Source: CAZCVI01 sp964502145
GTDB taxonomy: Bacteria > Acidobacteriota > Aminicenantia > UBA2199
Length of the DNA: 64,000 bases
Direction: 5' to 3'
Assembly: GCA_964502145.1 (NCBI GenBank)
Contig: CAZCVI010000021.1
Coordinates: forward strand, 1-64,000
Shown piece by piece: positions 26,105-34,430 of this stretch. Position numbers and translations under genes: made by a program. Under the pieces are notes generated by a model. The model was not told the DNA's origin, searched no databases, and worked only from the letters and a program-made list of their open reading frames with translations. Within the stretch, counting starts at the first letter, position 1. Every line of letters begins with the position of its first letter.

Positions 26105-26410
26105 ATGGAAGATATTCAAATTGTTCGCGAGTTTAAAGTTAAAGTTCAGGAAATATTTCCTGATGCAGAAATTTACTTTTATGGTTCGCGGGCTAGAAAG
26201 ACCCACCACAACGATTCGGACTACGATGTCTTGGTTTTGTTAAACCAAATTACCCCGGCCATCCGCAAAAATGTTTATGATCTAGCCTGGGAAACAGGAT
26301 TTAAGTACGATGCCTTGATTGCACCGGTGTTATCCTTGCAAGAGACTTTTTATCCCTCCACGGCATCCCCTTTCTTGAATAATGTAAAACGTCATGGGGT
26401 GGTAGTTTGA
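26105..26410 (+). CDS. MNT-type nucleotidyltransferase (antitoxin of a HEPN/MNT pair)
   Basis: A 101-residue protein with the canonical GS-x10-DxD motif (FYGSRARKTHHNDSDYDVLV). MNT antitoxins of this class AMPylate or otherwise modify the partner HEPN RNase. It overlaps the next gene (HEPN) by 4 bases. The complete small size fits the family. Confidence 0.85.
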   Translation: MEDIQIVREFKVKVQEIFPDAEIYFYGSRARKTHHNDSDYDVLVLLNQITPAIRKNVYDLAWETGFKYDALIAPVLSLQETFYPSTASPFLNNVKRHGVVV

Positions 26411-26799
26411 AAGAAGAACTTGAAGAAATTCTTAAATACCGACTAAAGCAAGCAGAAGAGTCATTATTGGATGCAGATATTCTTTTTAAATCGGGCGGAA
26501 GTTTGAGAAGCATCATAAATCGTTCCTATTATGCCATGTTCTACAGTGTTCTGGCTTTAATTGCCCGATCAGGGATGGGCAGCTCGAAACATTCGGGTGT
26601 GATCTCAATTTTTGATAGGGAATATGTCAAGACCAGTATCTTTCCAAAGGAAATGAGCCAATTGTTCCATCAAGCCTTCAACTTAAGGCAGGCTGGTGAT
26701 TATGGGGAACTTGATGTGATCTCAAAAAAGGAAACAGTCGAAATAATGGATGGTGCCAAAGATTTTTTGAAAACAATTCGTGCCCATCTAACGCAATAA
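26407..26799 (+). CDS. HEPN-domain protein (toxin of a HEPN/MNT pair)
   Basis: A 130-residue helical protein: YRLKQAEESLLDADILF, RSYYAMFYSVLALI, and RSGMGSSKHSGV in the middle, followed by FNLRQAGDYGEL. This fits the PF05168-like HEPN family. An R-x6-H arrangement (RSGMGSSKH), as seen in HEPN RNases, is present. The start is a TTG overlapping the MNT stop (TTGA); no separate RBS is obvious, consistent with coupling. Confidence 0.8.
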   Translation: MKEELEEILKYRLKQAEESLLDADILFKSGGSLRSIINRSYYAMFYSVLALIARSGMGSSKHSGVISIFDREYVKTSIFPKEMSQLFHQAFNLRQAGDYGELDVISKKETVEIMDGAKDFLKTIRAHLTQ

Positions 26800-26855
26800 T
26801 GAAGGTTTTCGGGAGCAGGTAGCCCGGTTTATTTCTTTTTTTTTCTCAAAACATC

Positions 26856-27167
26856 TTAATTCTGGTAAATAATATCTCCTGACTGGAGGATGCCTTGAAA
26901 AAATCCAGACGGGTCTTGTTGACTGATTTCAAATAAAACAGGTTCTATTCTGGAATCAACCTGCCGCCTTAGTTTAAATAACTCTGCTTCTGCTGCAAGA
27001 ATATCCTTTGGGAATTGCTCGACTACAACAGCTACATCTATATCGCTGTCCTCTCTTGCCGTATTTTTCGAATAGGAGCCGAAAAGAATCACCATTTTTA
27101 CTGCAAAATATTTTTTAACCAGTTCCGTATACTCTGTTAGTTTTTCTATAACATCTTTTTTATCCAT
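26856..27167 (-). CDS. MNT-type nucleotidyltransferase
   Basis: A 103-residue protein with GS-x10-DxD (LFGSYSKNTAREDSDIDVAV), followed by an FEISQQDPSGF tail. It lies downstream of, and overlaps by about 20 bp, the HEPN gene on the same strand. This is the second HEPN/MNT pair in 1.5 kb, here in HEPN-then-MNT order. Confidence 0.85.
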   Translation of the reverse strand: MDKKDVIEKLTEYTELVKKYFAVKMVILFGSYSKNTAREDSDIDVAVVVEQFPKDILAAEAELFKLRRQVDSRIEPVLFEISQQDPSGFFQGILQSGDIIYQN

Positions 27168-27538
27168 AAATAGAGCTCCCTGGTTTTATTTAAAATCTCT
27201 CTGGCTTTTTCTTCGTTGATCATTTTATATATTTGCTCCTTGTAAGTTGGATATCTGGCTTTAATATTAAGAGGTTCGAGAAAATCTATGAAGTTTTTCT
27301 GTTCTTCCGCGAAAAAATCATATAGGTTTGCTTTCTCTGCCAGAACAGTTAAGTTGTGGGTATATGGGGGTGTTTCATTTTGGGCAAAAACATAATACGC
27401 TTTAAGGATTTTTTCAATGGCCTGATGGCACATAAAACCAACGTATAAAAAACGTTTTGCCTGAAGCATTGCATCTGCTGTTTCAAGGTCATACTGTGAA
27501 ATATCTAGCCAATATTCAATTTTTTCGTTTTCAGTCAT
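27146..27538 (-). CDS. HEPN-domain protein
   Basis: A 130-residue helical protein: YWLDISQYDLETADAMLQ, then CHQAIEKILKAYYVF, then PPYTHNLTVLAEKA. That pattern is typical of the HEPN group with a THNL motif near the middle. An ATG at 27,562 is in frame, but the promoter TTGAAC/17/TATAAT (27,574-27,546, minus) places transcription start within 1-2 nt of the ATG at 27,538, so that start is chosen. Partner: the overlapping MNT gene at 26,856-27,167. Confidence 0.8.
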   Translation of the reverse strand: MTENEKIEYWLDISQYDLETADAMLQAKRFLYVGFMCHQAIEKILKAYYVFAQNETPPYTHNLTVLAEKANLYDFFAEEQKNFIDFLEPLNIKARYPTYKEQIYKMINEEKAREILNKTRELYLWIKKML

Positions 27539-27545
27539 AATATTT

Positions 27546-27574
27546 ATTATAGCCCGGTTCAATTATTAGTTCAA
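27546..27574 (-). promoter_or_regulatory. Near-leaderless promoter of the HEPN-MNT pair
   Basis: Minus strand: TTGAAC (27574-27569), 17-nt spacer, TATAAT (27551-27546), then 7 nt to the ATG. No RBS is seen. Confidence 0.55.
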
Positions 27575-27719
27575 GTACGAAAAAAGAAAAATACGGCCCT
27601 GCCCTCAAAAATCCATTAGTGGTGGCAGGAGTAAACGGGTTCAGGATTTTGAACTCCTACAATTGAATCGTGCCAGATTTCCAAGCATGGGGTGAAAAAG
27701 GTATTGAATCAAATCCTCT

Positions 27720-28058
27720 TTATGCTCCATAATAGGCACCCTCATTGCATATAGTCACCCTAAATGGGGTATTCTGCTTTTTTATTTCCAATTCCCAATA
27801 CACCTTGGCATCAATAACGATATTATATTTTATTTCAATTTCCAGAACCACGCCCAAGACATCAGCCTCTTTTTTCCACCCTGGTTTTTCAGAGAACAAA
27901 ATCACGATATCAAAATCCGAATCACTATTAAAATCACCCCGGCATCTGGACCCAAAAAAGGTAATCCCGACGAAATCACGATATCTTGTTTTCAGTGCAG
28001 CGTTTAATTCATCAATGATCGGCTCAAAATGCTGTCGTGTGCTTATTATTTCTGTCAT
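27720..28058 (-). CDS. Nucleotidyltransferase-domain protein
   Basis: A 112-residue protein with GS-x10-DxD (FFGSRCRGDFNSDSDFDIVI) and a third conserved Asp region (NIVIDAKVYWE). It is preceded by AAGGATAACAAC, a reasonable RBS, unlike the neighbouring leaderless genes. No HEPN partner is directly adjacent, so it may be a solitary MNT or have lost its partner. Confidence 0.8.
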   Translation of the reverse strand: MTEIISTRQHFEPIIDELNAALKTRYRDFVGITFFGSRCRGDFNSDSDFDIVILFSEKPGWKKEADVLGVVLEIEIKYNIVIDAKVYWELEIKKQNTPFRVTICNEGAYYGA

Positions 28059-28159
28059 GTTGTTATCCTTTTAATATTATGTCATGAAGCGGATTTATTT
28101 TCAACCTAAAAATTTAATGGCACCCATCAGTATCCACAGCTAGCGCGTCAGAGCAGCCA

Positions 28160-28243
28160 TTAACTGGACTTCAGTCAACCCGTGATTTTTCAAACTTGTC
28201 CAGTAAGTCCAGTAAGTCCAGAGTGTCCAGTAAGTCCAGTTAA
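28160..28243. repeat. Hairpin with GTCCAGTAA 9-mers
   Basis: TTAACTGGACTT (28160-28171) and AAGTCCAGTTAA (28232-28243) are perfect inverted ends. The right arm has five GTCCAG units at about 9-bp spacing. TGATTTTTCAA just before the right arm is shared with the element at 6325-6507. Confidence 0.7.
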
Positions 28244-28281
28244 CCGTGACTCTTTAAAAAGGCGGAGAAAAAAAAGCGGCG

Positions 28282-29037
28282 CTAAAACCGGACGGCTAAA
28301 CCTCCACGAAAGATAATCCCATCATACACGGCTACTTCTCCCAATAAGAATACATTGTTTAAAACTTCACCGCGTAACCCAAAACAAACATGAACAATGG
28401 GGAAAATACTCAAGGGGAATTTATCACCCTCTTCCTCCAACTCATCCAATACCTCTTGCATGGTTTTTCGCTCATCAAAGGTCTCGGTATAAGGAAGCCC
28501 ATTATAATAGGTAGTTTTTTTGCCCAGCAACACGAGACTGCCATCTAAAGGCCCAATACCAACACCAATTCCCAAATAAGGATGAATACGTCCACGGGGG
28601 AAAATTTCCCAGTGGAAATTGAGGTTGACAGAGTGGGGTAAAAATTCAATCTCGCCATTGCCAACAACATCTAACTTATTCCCATAATCATCGTAATCAC
28701 TGTATTGACCATCCAACTTGGCACGAAAATAATTACGCTCATAAGAAAGCCCTATAGAAAAAGAACCATCCTTACCACCGGGAAAATAACGCAACTCAAG
28801 ACCATAATTACTGCCATCCGAAGCAAAATTAAAACGCCCTTTTTCAGGGTCATAATTGTCAAACTCAGGAATAAAATTATCCTCTATCAAGGTACTGATC
28901 ACATTAATAGACCAGGTGGAGTAATGCACCCCGACCTCCCAATGCCCGCCTTTCTTTTTTATTTCATCCTGGGAGTAGAGAGTAAAGCCACTCGCTACCC
29001 ACACCGCTAATACCACTATTACTATCCATTTTTTCAT
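28282..29037 (-). CDS. Outer-membrane beta-barrel protein
   Basis: A 251-residue exported protein. The signal peptide MKKWIVIVVLAVWVASGFTL precedes alternating beta-strands with aromatic residues (LRYFPGGKDGSFSIGLSYER, VNLNFHWEIFPRG, PYLGIGVGIGP). A terminal strand FRGGLAVRF ends in Phe, the usual outer-membrane barrel signal. It resembles OmpX/opacity-like small barrels, with function unknown. An upstream in-frame ATG at 29,055 is rejected, because AGGAGGAAACCC precedes the ATG at 29,037. Confidence 0.8.
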   Translation of the reverse strand: MKKWIVIVVLAVWVASGFTLYSQDEIKKKGGHWEVGVHYSTWSINVISTLIEDNFIPEFDNYDPEKGRFNFASDGSNYGLELRYFPGGKDGSFSIGLSYERNYFRAKLDGQYSDYDDYGNKLDVVGNGEIEFLPHSVNLNFHWEIFPRGRIHPYLGIGVGIGPLDGSLVLLGKKTTYYNGLPYTETFDERKTMQEVLDELEEEGDKFPLSIFPIVHVCFGLRGEVLNNVFLLGEVAVYDGIIFRGGLAVRF

Positions 29038-29077
29038 GGGTTTCCTCCTGGACATTCAATTTGCTTTCCCAGATGTT

Positions 29078-29485
29078 TTAGAATACACCGTGGGCATTTA
29101 AATAGATGCCATATTTTTTATCCTCGCCGATAATGTGCTCAATGAGCCAATCTTTAAGGAACTTTACGATTTTTGTGTTCAATTGCAATTGGCCATTGTG
29201 TAATTTGACCTGATCTGCCAACACCTTTTCAACGAATTTTAGGTGCGATAACCGGTGGGCCTCAAAACCAGGGACTTGATACCGCAAGAGCAACTCCTCC
29301 TCGGAACTAAAATGAACGGCTGTATAATCAACAAGCTCATCCATCACGGGTGGCAAAATGTTGTCAGGGTTGTCGCTCAACAGAACCCGATAAAGTTCAT
29401 TGATGAGCTGCACTAACTTGAGATGCTGTAAATCCATCTCTTTAACATTTACACTATATTGATCACTCCATTCAAATAACGCCAT
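29078..29485 (-). CDS. Bacteriohemerythrin
   Basis: A 135-residue four-helix di-iron protein that binds O2. The ligand pattern is complete: His in LQHLKLVQL, HxxxE (HFSSEEE), HxxxH (HRLSH), HxxxxD (HIIGED). It starts with ALFEWSDQYSVNV, the standard N-terminus. GGAATGGAG precedes the ATG at 29,485; an earlier in-frame ATG is inferior. It could store or sense oxygen, or supply it under low-oxygen conditions. Confidence 0.95.
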   Translation of the reverse strand: MALFEWSDQYSVNVKEMDLQHLKLVQLINELYRVLLSDNPDNILPPVMDELVDYTAVHFSSEEELLLRYQVPGFEAHRLSHLKFVEKVLADQVKLHNGQLQLNTKIVKFLKDWLIEHIIGEDKKYGIYLNAHGVF

Positions 29486-29522
29486 ATGATACTCCATTCC
29501 TTTTGTTTCTATGCATATTGTA

Positions 29523-30128
29523 CTATTCCATAACCTGACGAATGTCAGCCTGTTTTTTTCCCTTAAGACTGATATCCAATTGCAATTTTCCCTTACCAGT
29601 CTGACGGTCTGAAACTTTGACTTTCACCAGAATATCCTTGCTCTGTAATTGAATGCGCACGGGTTTATTGGTGGTATCCACTTTTTCGATGGTAATCGTT
29701 ACAGGGTTCTCCAGAACCTTATCAGCAGGAATAATCCCTTCTTTCACGAGTTCTTTAAATTGGCTGAACTGGAAATCCATCTCCTCACCCCACAGCCAAC
29801 GAATCAACAAGTTAAATTCCCCCTGCCAATACTTTTTTTTCCTGGTATTGATGAGCAGTGTGTTTTCGCCGTTTAAGAACAACATGCCATACACCTGGTT
29901 CAAAGGCGATAAAAACAGCATCTTATCACCACTGGAATTGGTTTTTAAGATGGCTTTGAAACTCTGGCTTTCACGGGAACGCAGGTTTTTAACATGGAAG
30001 TTGAGCTTCAACGATTCATAAACAGCGGAAGCATCGGGTTCTACATCGACATTCACACGGGCACAATTGGGTAACAAGAGTAAGACGAATAAGATGAAGA
30101 GAATGGGGTGAAAGCAGTGGTTTTTCAT
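29523..30128 (-). CDS. DUF4292-like outer-membrane lipoprotein
   Basis: A 201-residue lipoprotein (lipobox LPNC). The mature part is beta-rich with LNFHVKNLRSRESQSFKAIL, MLFLSPLNQVYGMLFLNGEN and LQLDISLKGKK, similar to the LolB/DUF4292 fold, which carries or senses lipoproteins. It lies 3 bp after the TPR gene on the same strand, in an operon of HEAT-like, TPR and lipoprotein genes. The family call rests on fold-like pattern only. Confidence 0.65.
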   Translation of the reverse strand: MKNHCFHPILFILFVLLLLPNCARVNVDVEPDASAVYESLKLNFHVKNLRSRESQSFKAILKTNSSGDKMLFLSPLNQVYGMLFLNGENTLLINTRKKKYWQGEFNLLIRWLWGEEMDFQFSQFKELVKEGIIPADKVLENPVTITIEKVDTTNKPVRIQLQSKDILVKVKVSDRQTGKGKLQLDISLKGKKQADIRQVME

Positions 30129-30131
30129 GGG

Positions 30132-32027
30132 TTATTTAGCCGGCTGGGTTTTTATTGATTTGATTTTCTCAAGCAATTGTTCTTTAAAATCGACACCGTG
30201 ATCAATCGCGGTTTGATAGATGCGGAGAATCTGTTCTGGTTCATTTTTTATGCGATAGTAATCCACCAGATGTTCGATGATATCAAGGTCTAAGGGGTGT
30301 TTTTGGTAGGCTTTTTTTAAGTAGGGTTCGGCCTCGGTCAAGCGGTTTAGTTTTAAGAGGATACAGCCGTAAGTATCAATGAAAGAGAGGTTGTCTTTGT
30401 CTGTGGCGAGGGTAGCGGCGGAGAGTTGAAGTGCTTTTTCGAGATTTTTGTTTTGCTCCCCCCAAAAGTAGGCGAGAAAATTCTTTATGATGGGCGAATC
30501 AGGGAATTGGGTTAACAAGGCTAACAAATACGACTCCACTTTATCAAACTGCTGCTGCTTGAGATAAATATTGCATAATTGGAGCTGGGCGAACTGGTTG
30601 GAACCATTGCTGCTCTTGATAATCTGTTCTAACAAGGCGATAGCTGCGGCATCATTCTGTTGTGCCCGATAAAAAGAGAGCAATACAAAAAGATTGGGCC
30701 CGATCTTGGCAAGGTTACCCTCTATGACAAGCGCCTGGGGCGCGGATAAATCATTTAAGCGGCGGGTTAAATCAGCGACGAGAACCGTATCACGTTTTAA
30801 TGTGGCTGCAATAAACAAGAGAATCTCCCTGGCTTTGTCAAGCCGATTCAAATTCCCACACGCATTAAGAATGGCATAATAATCGGTGACAGTTAGACTC
30901 TGACACACTGGCTTGTTCTGGCATAACGCGTCAAATAAATCAAGGAGTCGCTGGTTCAACCCCAGGGCAGAAAACAATTGTATTTTCTGACTGTAATAAA
31001 AAGAGTCCCAATGAAGGCGTTCAATTTTTTCCAGGGTTAAATAAGCCAAAAAAAACTCTTGTTTTTGGGAGTAGATTTCAGCGATCAGGAGATAACTTTT
31101 AAAATCTTTCTGCTGCTGTGCTTCAAGTAATGCTAAGGCTTGGTCAAACTTTTGTTGGCGCGATAAGATCAACGCTTTGGCATAAAGCAGCATGGCTGAA
31201 TCGCTAATATCAACGGTTTCAACAAGTTTCAAGAACTTTTGATCTTCGCGGGCAGCAAAAAGGGCATAGAGATATTCGAGCAGGATTGGGCGGGCTTTGG
31301 GGTTGATGGTATATAATTTTTCGAGGTAAAAAGATGCTTTTAGATATTCGTTGGCTTCCATATAAAGTTGCGACAGGGCGTGCAAGGCTTTGTAATTGGT
31401 GGGATTCAGGTTCAAAATACGTTCATACGTCGCCATCTCACCTTTTTTATCCTTTAAATTCCGGTAATTGGAAGCCATATAATAATAAGCGGGCAGTTTC
31501 TGTTCCAAATGGTTGGCTTGTTCAAAATAACGGTTAGACTCTTCATACTCGCCTGTGTCGCTCTTGATAATACCGAGCAAATACACGCTGTCATAAAAAT
31601 CAACATTATCCTGGATAGACGTTTCCAGATATTTTATAGCGCGGGCCAGCTTGGCTTTATCCTCGGGGTACAGGGTATAAAAAAGCGATGCCAGAAGATA
31701 ATTGGAATAATAGTACTCTGGGTAAATCGTGATCGCTTTTTCGAGTAATGCCGTGGCCGCTTCAGTATCGTTTTTAACATTCTGAAGCAGGTATGCCTTT
31801 TCAGTTAAGACAAAGGGATCATCGGGGTACTTTTCCAGAAAGCGATTAATGAGCTCTTCAGCTTGTTCGGGTTGGTTGAGATGCATATAATAATTGATTT
31901 CGAGATACGCGTCGTAGGGGGTGTCCACGGTTTGCCCGGAAAGGGAAGAGACGGGGAACAGTGTACCTAGGATTAAGGCGATGGCGAAAAAAGAAGAACC
32001 GATGGTTGCTTTCATATTGTTTTTCAT
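30132..32027 (-). CDS. Secreted TPR-repeat protein
   Basis: A 631-residue protein. A signal peptide (about 1-32, FFAIALILGTLFPVSSLSG) precedes at least ten degenerate TPRs (ALALLEAQ, YYMASNYRNL, YIKPYLKKAYQ-type units) across the whole length. It is probably a periplasmic or outer-membrane scaffold. It is 9 bp downstream of the HEAT-like gene and just upstream of the lipoprotein gene. This order suggests the three work together, possibly in envelope assembly. Confidence 0.8.
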   Translation of the reverse strand: MKNNMKATIGSSFFAIALILGTLFPVSSLSGQTVDTPYDAYLEINYYMHLNQPEQAEELINRFLEKYPDDPFVLTEKAYLLQNVKNDTEAATALLEKAITIYPEYYYSNYLLASLFYTLYPEDKAKLARAIKYLETSIQDNVDFYDSVYLLGIIKSDTGEYEESNRYFEQANHLEQKLPAYYYMASNYRNLKDKKGEMATYERILNLNPTNYKALHALSQLYMEANEYLKASFYLEKLYTINPKARPILLEYLYALFAAREDQKFLKLVETVDISDSAMLLYAKALILSRQQKFDQALALLEAQQQKDFKSYLLIAEIYSQKQEFFLAYLTLEKIERLHWDSFYYSQKIQLFSALGLNQRLLDLFDALCQNKPVCQSLTVTDYYAILNACGNLNRLDKAREILLFIAATLKRDTVLVADLTRRLNDLSAPQALVIEGNLAKIGPNLFVLLSFYRAQQNDAAAIALLEQIIKSSNGSNQFAQLQLCNIYLKQQQFDKVESYLLALLTQFPDSPIIKNFLAYFWGEQNKNLEKALQLSAATLATDKDNLSFIDTYGCILLKLNRLTEAEPYLKKAYQKHPLDLDIIEHLVDYYRIKNEPEQILRIYQTAIDHGVDFKEQLLEKIKSIKTQPAK

Positions 32028-32036
32028 TGGGTCTGC

Positions 32037-33674
32037 CTATTTTTTTAATATCATCTTTTTTTCAATCTTGCGGGTCAAAATATGAATCATGCGCACCAGG
32101 TTCTCATCGTTATTGGATTTGAGGAGTGTATTTTGAATCAAACGAAATTCATCAATGATCAATTGGCTGTCCTGGGCGTTCCTGATCTCGTAGCGATCAA
32201 AAAAATAAACAAAATTGACAATCTCATCGAATTGAGCCTCTTCCATCATCACCAGGATGTAGTTCAACATTTTCCCTTCCTTTTCCTGGTCGAAGACTTT
32301 TGCATTCATGACGCCGAGCAGAGAGAAAACAAAATCTTTTTTGCAGGTCCGAATCACGGAGATATCTTGAAAAATGGCGTCTATTAACAGGGTCTGGTGA
32401 TAGCTATCCAATTTATTTATATTCCGCACAATGAGTACTTTGAGATCGGCGGAGAGACCAGCGAAAAAGATGGATTTGATCAAGGGGAAGTCGGCATCGG
32501 CAGAGTTCTTTAGCAGGTATTCCAACGCCAAATAAAGGATTTTGTTTTCCTGGTTCGGGTTGACATAACGACGGATATAATACCCGATATTGGTATGGTC
32601 GCGGTTGACATGGTCGAGCAGTATATTTAATATTTTGGCTTTGCGCATGCCCTTTTCGCGGTCAATAGTATCAAACAAGAAATCAAAATCCTCGGCCTGG
32701 GTCATGATCTCAATAATGTGGGCCAAGAGGATTTCGTTGTGTTCTTGGCTCAGTAATTCGCGGAGAAAATCAATGTAATGGACATACTCACTGCGGTTGA
32801 AATTGGTGAGGATGAGCTGCTTGCGTTCAAAGTTCAATTTAGGATACACGCTGGCAATAAAATGGAGTAATTCCTGGGTGTTGAGCTTTAATAAAGTAAT
32901 ACAAAAAAGAATCTTTTTATTGCCCTTTAATTGGGCAACATGTTCTTTTAACTGTTGGAATACTTTGCTGCTGGCCTTGGAAAGAACGGCACAAGCAATC
33001 ATCGCTTCAGACATCAATAAAAAGAGGTCCTCGTCGGCGGAGTTGAAGTTCTCCTTGAAGTAGAGGTAAATATTGGTGTAATAAAGGGGGCTGGGACGGT
33101 GTTTAAGTAGGTGCAACATTTCGTAACGAATCTTATAATATTTACTGGTAAGAGCGGGCAGGATATCTTTGATATGTTCATCGGGCAGATGGCGGATCAG
33201 GAATTCGCTGCTTTTCTCAATACCACTGGTATCGCCACGGTCACGGTAAAAGAGATCAAAATGGTAGAACAGTTGGTTTTTAGTAAAAACGGCCCGCACG
33301 ATTTTTTCCAATGTGTCCTGTTGTTCGAGATTTTTATTGGTAGCGATATGGTCGACGGCAACTTTAAAGGCGGGTAGAGTGCCAATCGCCATCAAGCTGT
33401 GAATGGCTTCAATAATCAGGCGCACTTTTTCCTCTTTGACCAAAACCTCTTTGATCATGGGGATAAACTCTTTGTATTTTAATTGGCCGATGGATTTGAG
33501 GACAAGATATTTAAGCTGGATGTTGAGGTTCTCTGTTTTCAGCAGGTGGCCGTAGGTTTTGGTCACTACGTCGGGGTCCAGTTCGGCAAACTCCTTGATA
33601 GCGGAGAGAAATAGGCGTTCCTCTACTTTGTTAAAATCAGACAGTATCAAATCAAAATCATCAAATTTGCTCAT
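32037..33674 (-). CDS. HEAT-like alpha-helical repeat protein
   Basis: A 545-residue cytosolic protein made only of alternating amphipathic helices (for example VEERLFLSAIKEFAEL, LKYLVLKSIGQLKYKEFIPM, VRLIIEAIHSLMAIGTLP). This is like armadillo/HEAT repeats. No catalytic motif or membrane segment is visible. First gene of a three-gene minus-strand run with the TPR protein and lipoprotein. Confidence 0.6.
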   Translation of the reverse strand: MSKFDDFDLILSDFNKVEERLFLSAIKEFAELDPDVVTKTYGHLLKTENLNIQLKYLVLKSIGQLKYKEFIPMIKEVLVKEEKVRLIIEAIHSLMAIGTLPAFKVAVDHIATNKNLEQQDTLEKIVRAVFTKNQLFYHFDLFYRDRGDTSGIEKSSEFLIRHLPDEHIKDILPALTSKYYKIRYEMLHLLKHRPSPLYYTNIYLYFKENFNSADEDLFLLMSEAMIACAVLSKASSKVFQQLKEHVAQLKGNKKILFCITLLKLNTQELLHFIASVYPKLNFERKQLILTNFNRSEYVHYIDFLRELLSQEHNEILLAHIIEIMTQAEDFDFLFDTIDREKGMRKAKILNILLDHVNRDHTNIGYYIRRYVNPNQENKILYLALEYLLKNSADADFPLIKSIFFAGLSADLKVLIVRNINKLDSYHQTLLIDAIFQDISVIRTCKKDFVFSLLGVMNAKVFDQEKEGKMLNYILVMMEEAQFDEIVNFVYFFDRYEIRNAQDSQLIIDEFRLIQNTLLKSNNDENLVRMIHILTRKIEKKMILKK

Positions 33675-33684
33675 GGGTACTTAG

Positions 33685-33713
33685 ATTATACGATAATAAA
33701 CAGGCGAGGTAAA
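33685..33713 (-). promoter_or_regulatory. Promoter of the HEAT-TPR-lipoprotein operon
   Basis: Minus strand: TTTACC (33713-33708), 17-nt spacer, TATAAT (33690-33685), then 10 nt to the ATG. The leader would be about 4 nt and cannot hold a Shine-Dalgarno. Confidence 0.55.
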
Positions 33714-33825
33714 GAGGTTGGCAAATTTTGTGGGATACGAGAGAAAAAGAAAGCAAGACTTCACCGGAGTGAGTCAGGAGAAAGATGACTCTTTCTATGA
33801 TCATCGACCAATCTTTCAAATGGAA

Positions 33826-33854
33826 TTGACAAGATGAGTTTTTTATACTATATT
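33826..33854 (+). promoter_or_regulatory. Promoter of the hicAB pair
   Basis: TTGACA (33826-33831), 17-nt spacer, TATATT (33849-33854). It would give a leader of about 18 nt to the ATG at 33,879, with a weak CAGGA in front of it. Confidence 0.65.
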
Positions 33855-33878
33855 GAGTACTGGTAGATTATTCAGGAT

Positions 33879-34124
33879 ATGGTGGCGAAACAAGTGACGA
33901 AATCAGAAAAGTTGATAGAAAAGCTGTTAAGAAAACCAAGTGACATGAGGTTTTAGGAAGTCTGCACAATCTTGAAAAATCATGGCTTTGAAAATGTGCG
34001 GACAAAAGGAAGTCATTTCTATTTTACGAATGATGCCAATATCATCTCAATTCCCGTTCATAACAAGGCAGTCAAAAGAATCTACCTTGAGAAAATCATC
34101 AATATTTTGAAATTGGAGGAATAA
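33879..34124 (+). pseudogene. hicA: HicA-like mRNA interferase with an in-frame amber codon
   Basis: An 82-codon frame homologous to HicA toxins. After MRF there is a TAG where family members usually have a tryptophan-type residue, so one G-to-A change in TGG explains it. The rest is intact, including the catalytic GSH motif (TKGSHFYF) and a normal C-terminus (KRIYLEKIINILKL). Its promoter is preserved. Unless amber is read through, only a 25-residue fragment is made. Confidence 0.75.
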
Positions 34125-34427
34125 ATGGCGACCAAAGATTTGAATTATTATATGAATCTTCCGTACCGATTTGTCGTACAAAAGGATCCACACGGTGGTT
34201 TTTTTGCCGAGGTGGAAGAATTGACGGGATGTATGACCCAGGGGGAGACGTATGAGGAAGCCTATAAAAATATACTGGAAGCAATGGAAGGTTGGTTGGA
34301 AGTTGCACTTGAAAGAAAAATTGAGATATCGGAACCAGAAACAGAATCACGATACGATGGGGAATTTACCTTAAAAGTACCGAAATCATTGCCCAAGAAG
34401 TTGGCAGATAAAGCAATAGGTTTATAG
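34125..34427 (+). CDS. hicB: HicB-like antitoxin
   Basis: A 100-residue protein with the partially degraded RNase H fold typical of HicB (YRFVVQKDPHGGFFAEVEEL, then TGCMTQGETYEEAYKNILEA). A C-terminal part (DGEFTLKVPKSLPKKLADKA) may be the DNA-binding module. It begins directly after the hicA stop with GGAGGAATAA as RBS. Antitoxin without functional toxin at present. Confidence 0.85.
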   Translation: MATKDLNYYMNLPYRFVVQKDPHGGFFAEVEELTGCMTQGETYEEAYKNILEAMEGWLEVALERKIEISEPETESRYDGEFTLKVPKSLPKKLADKAIGL

Positions 34428-34430
34428 GTC

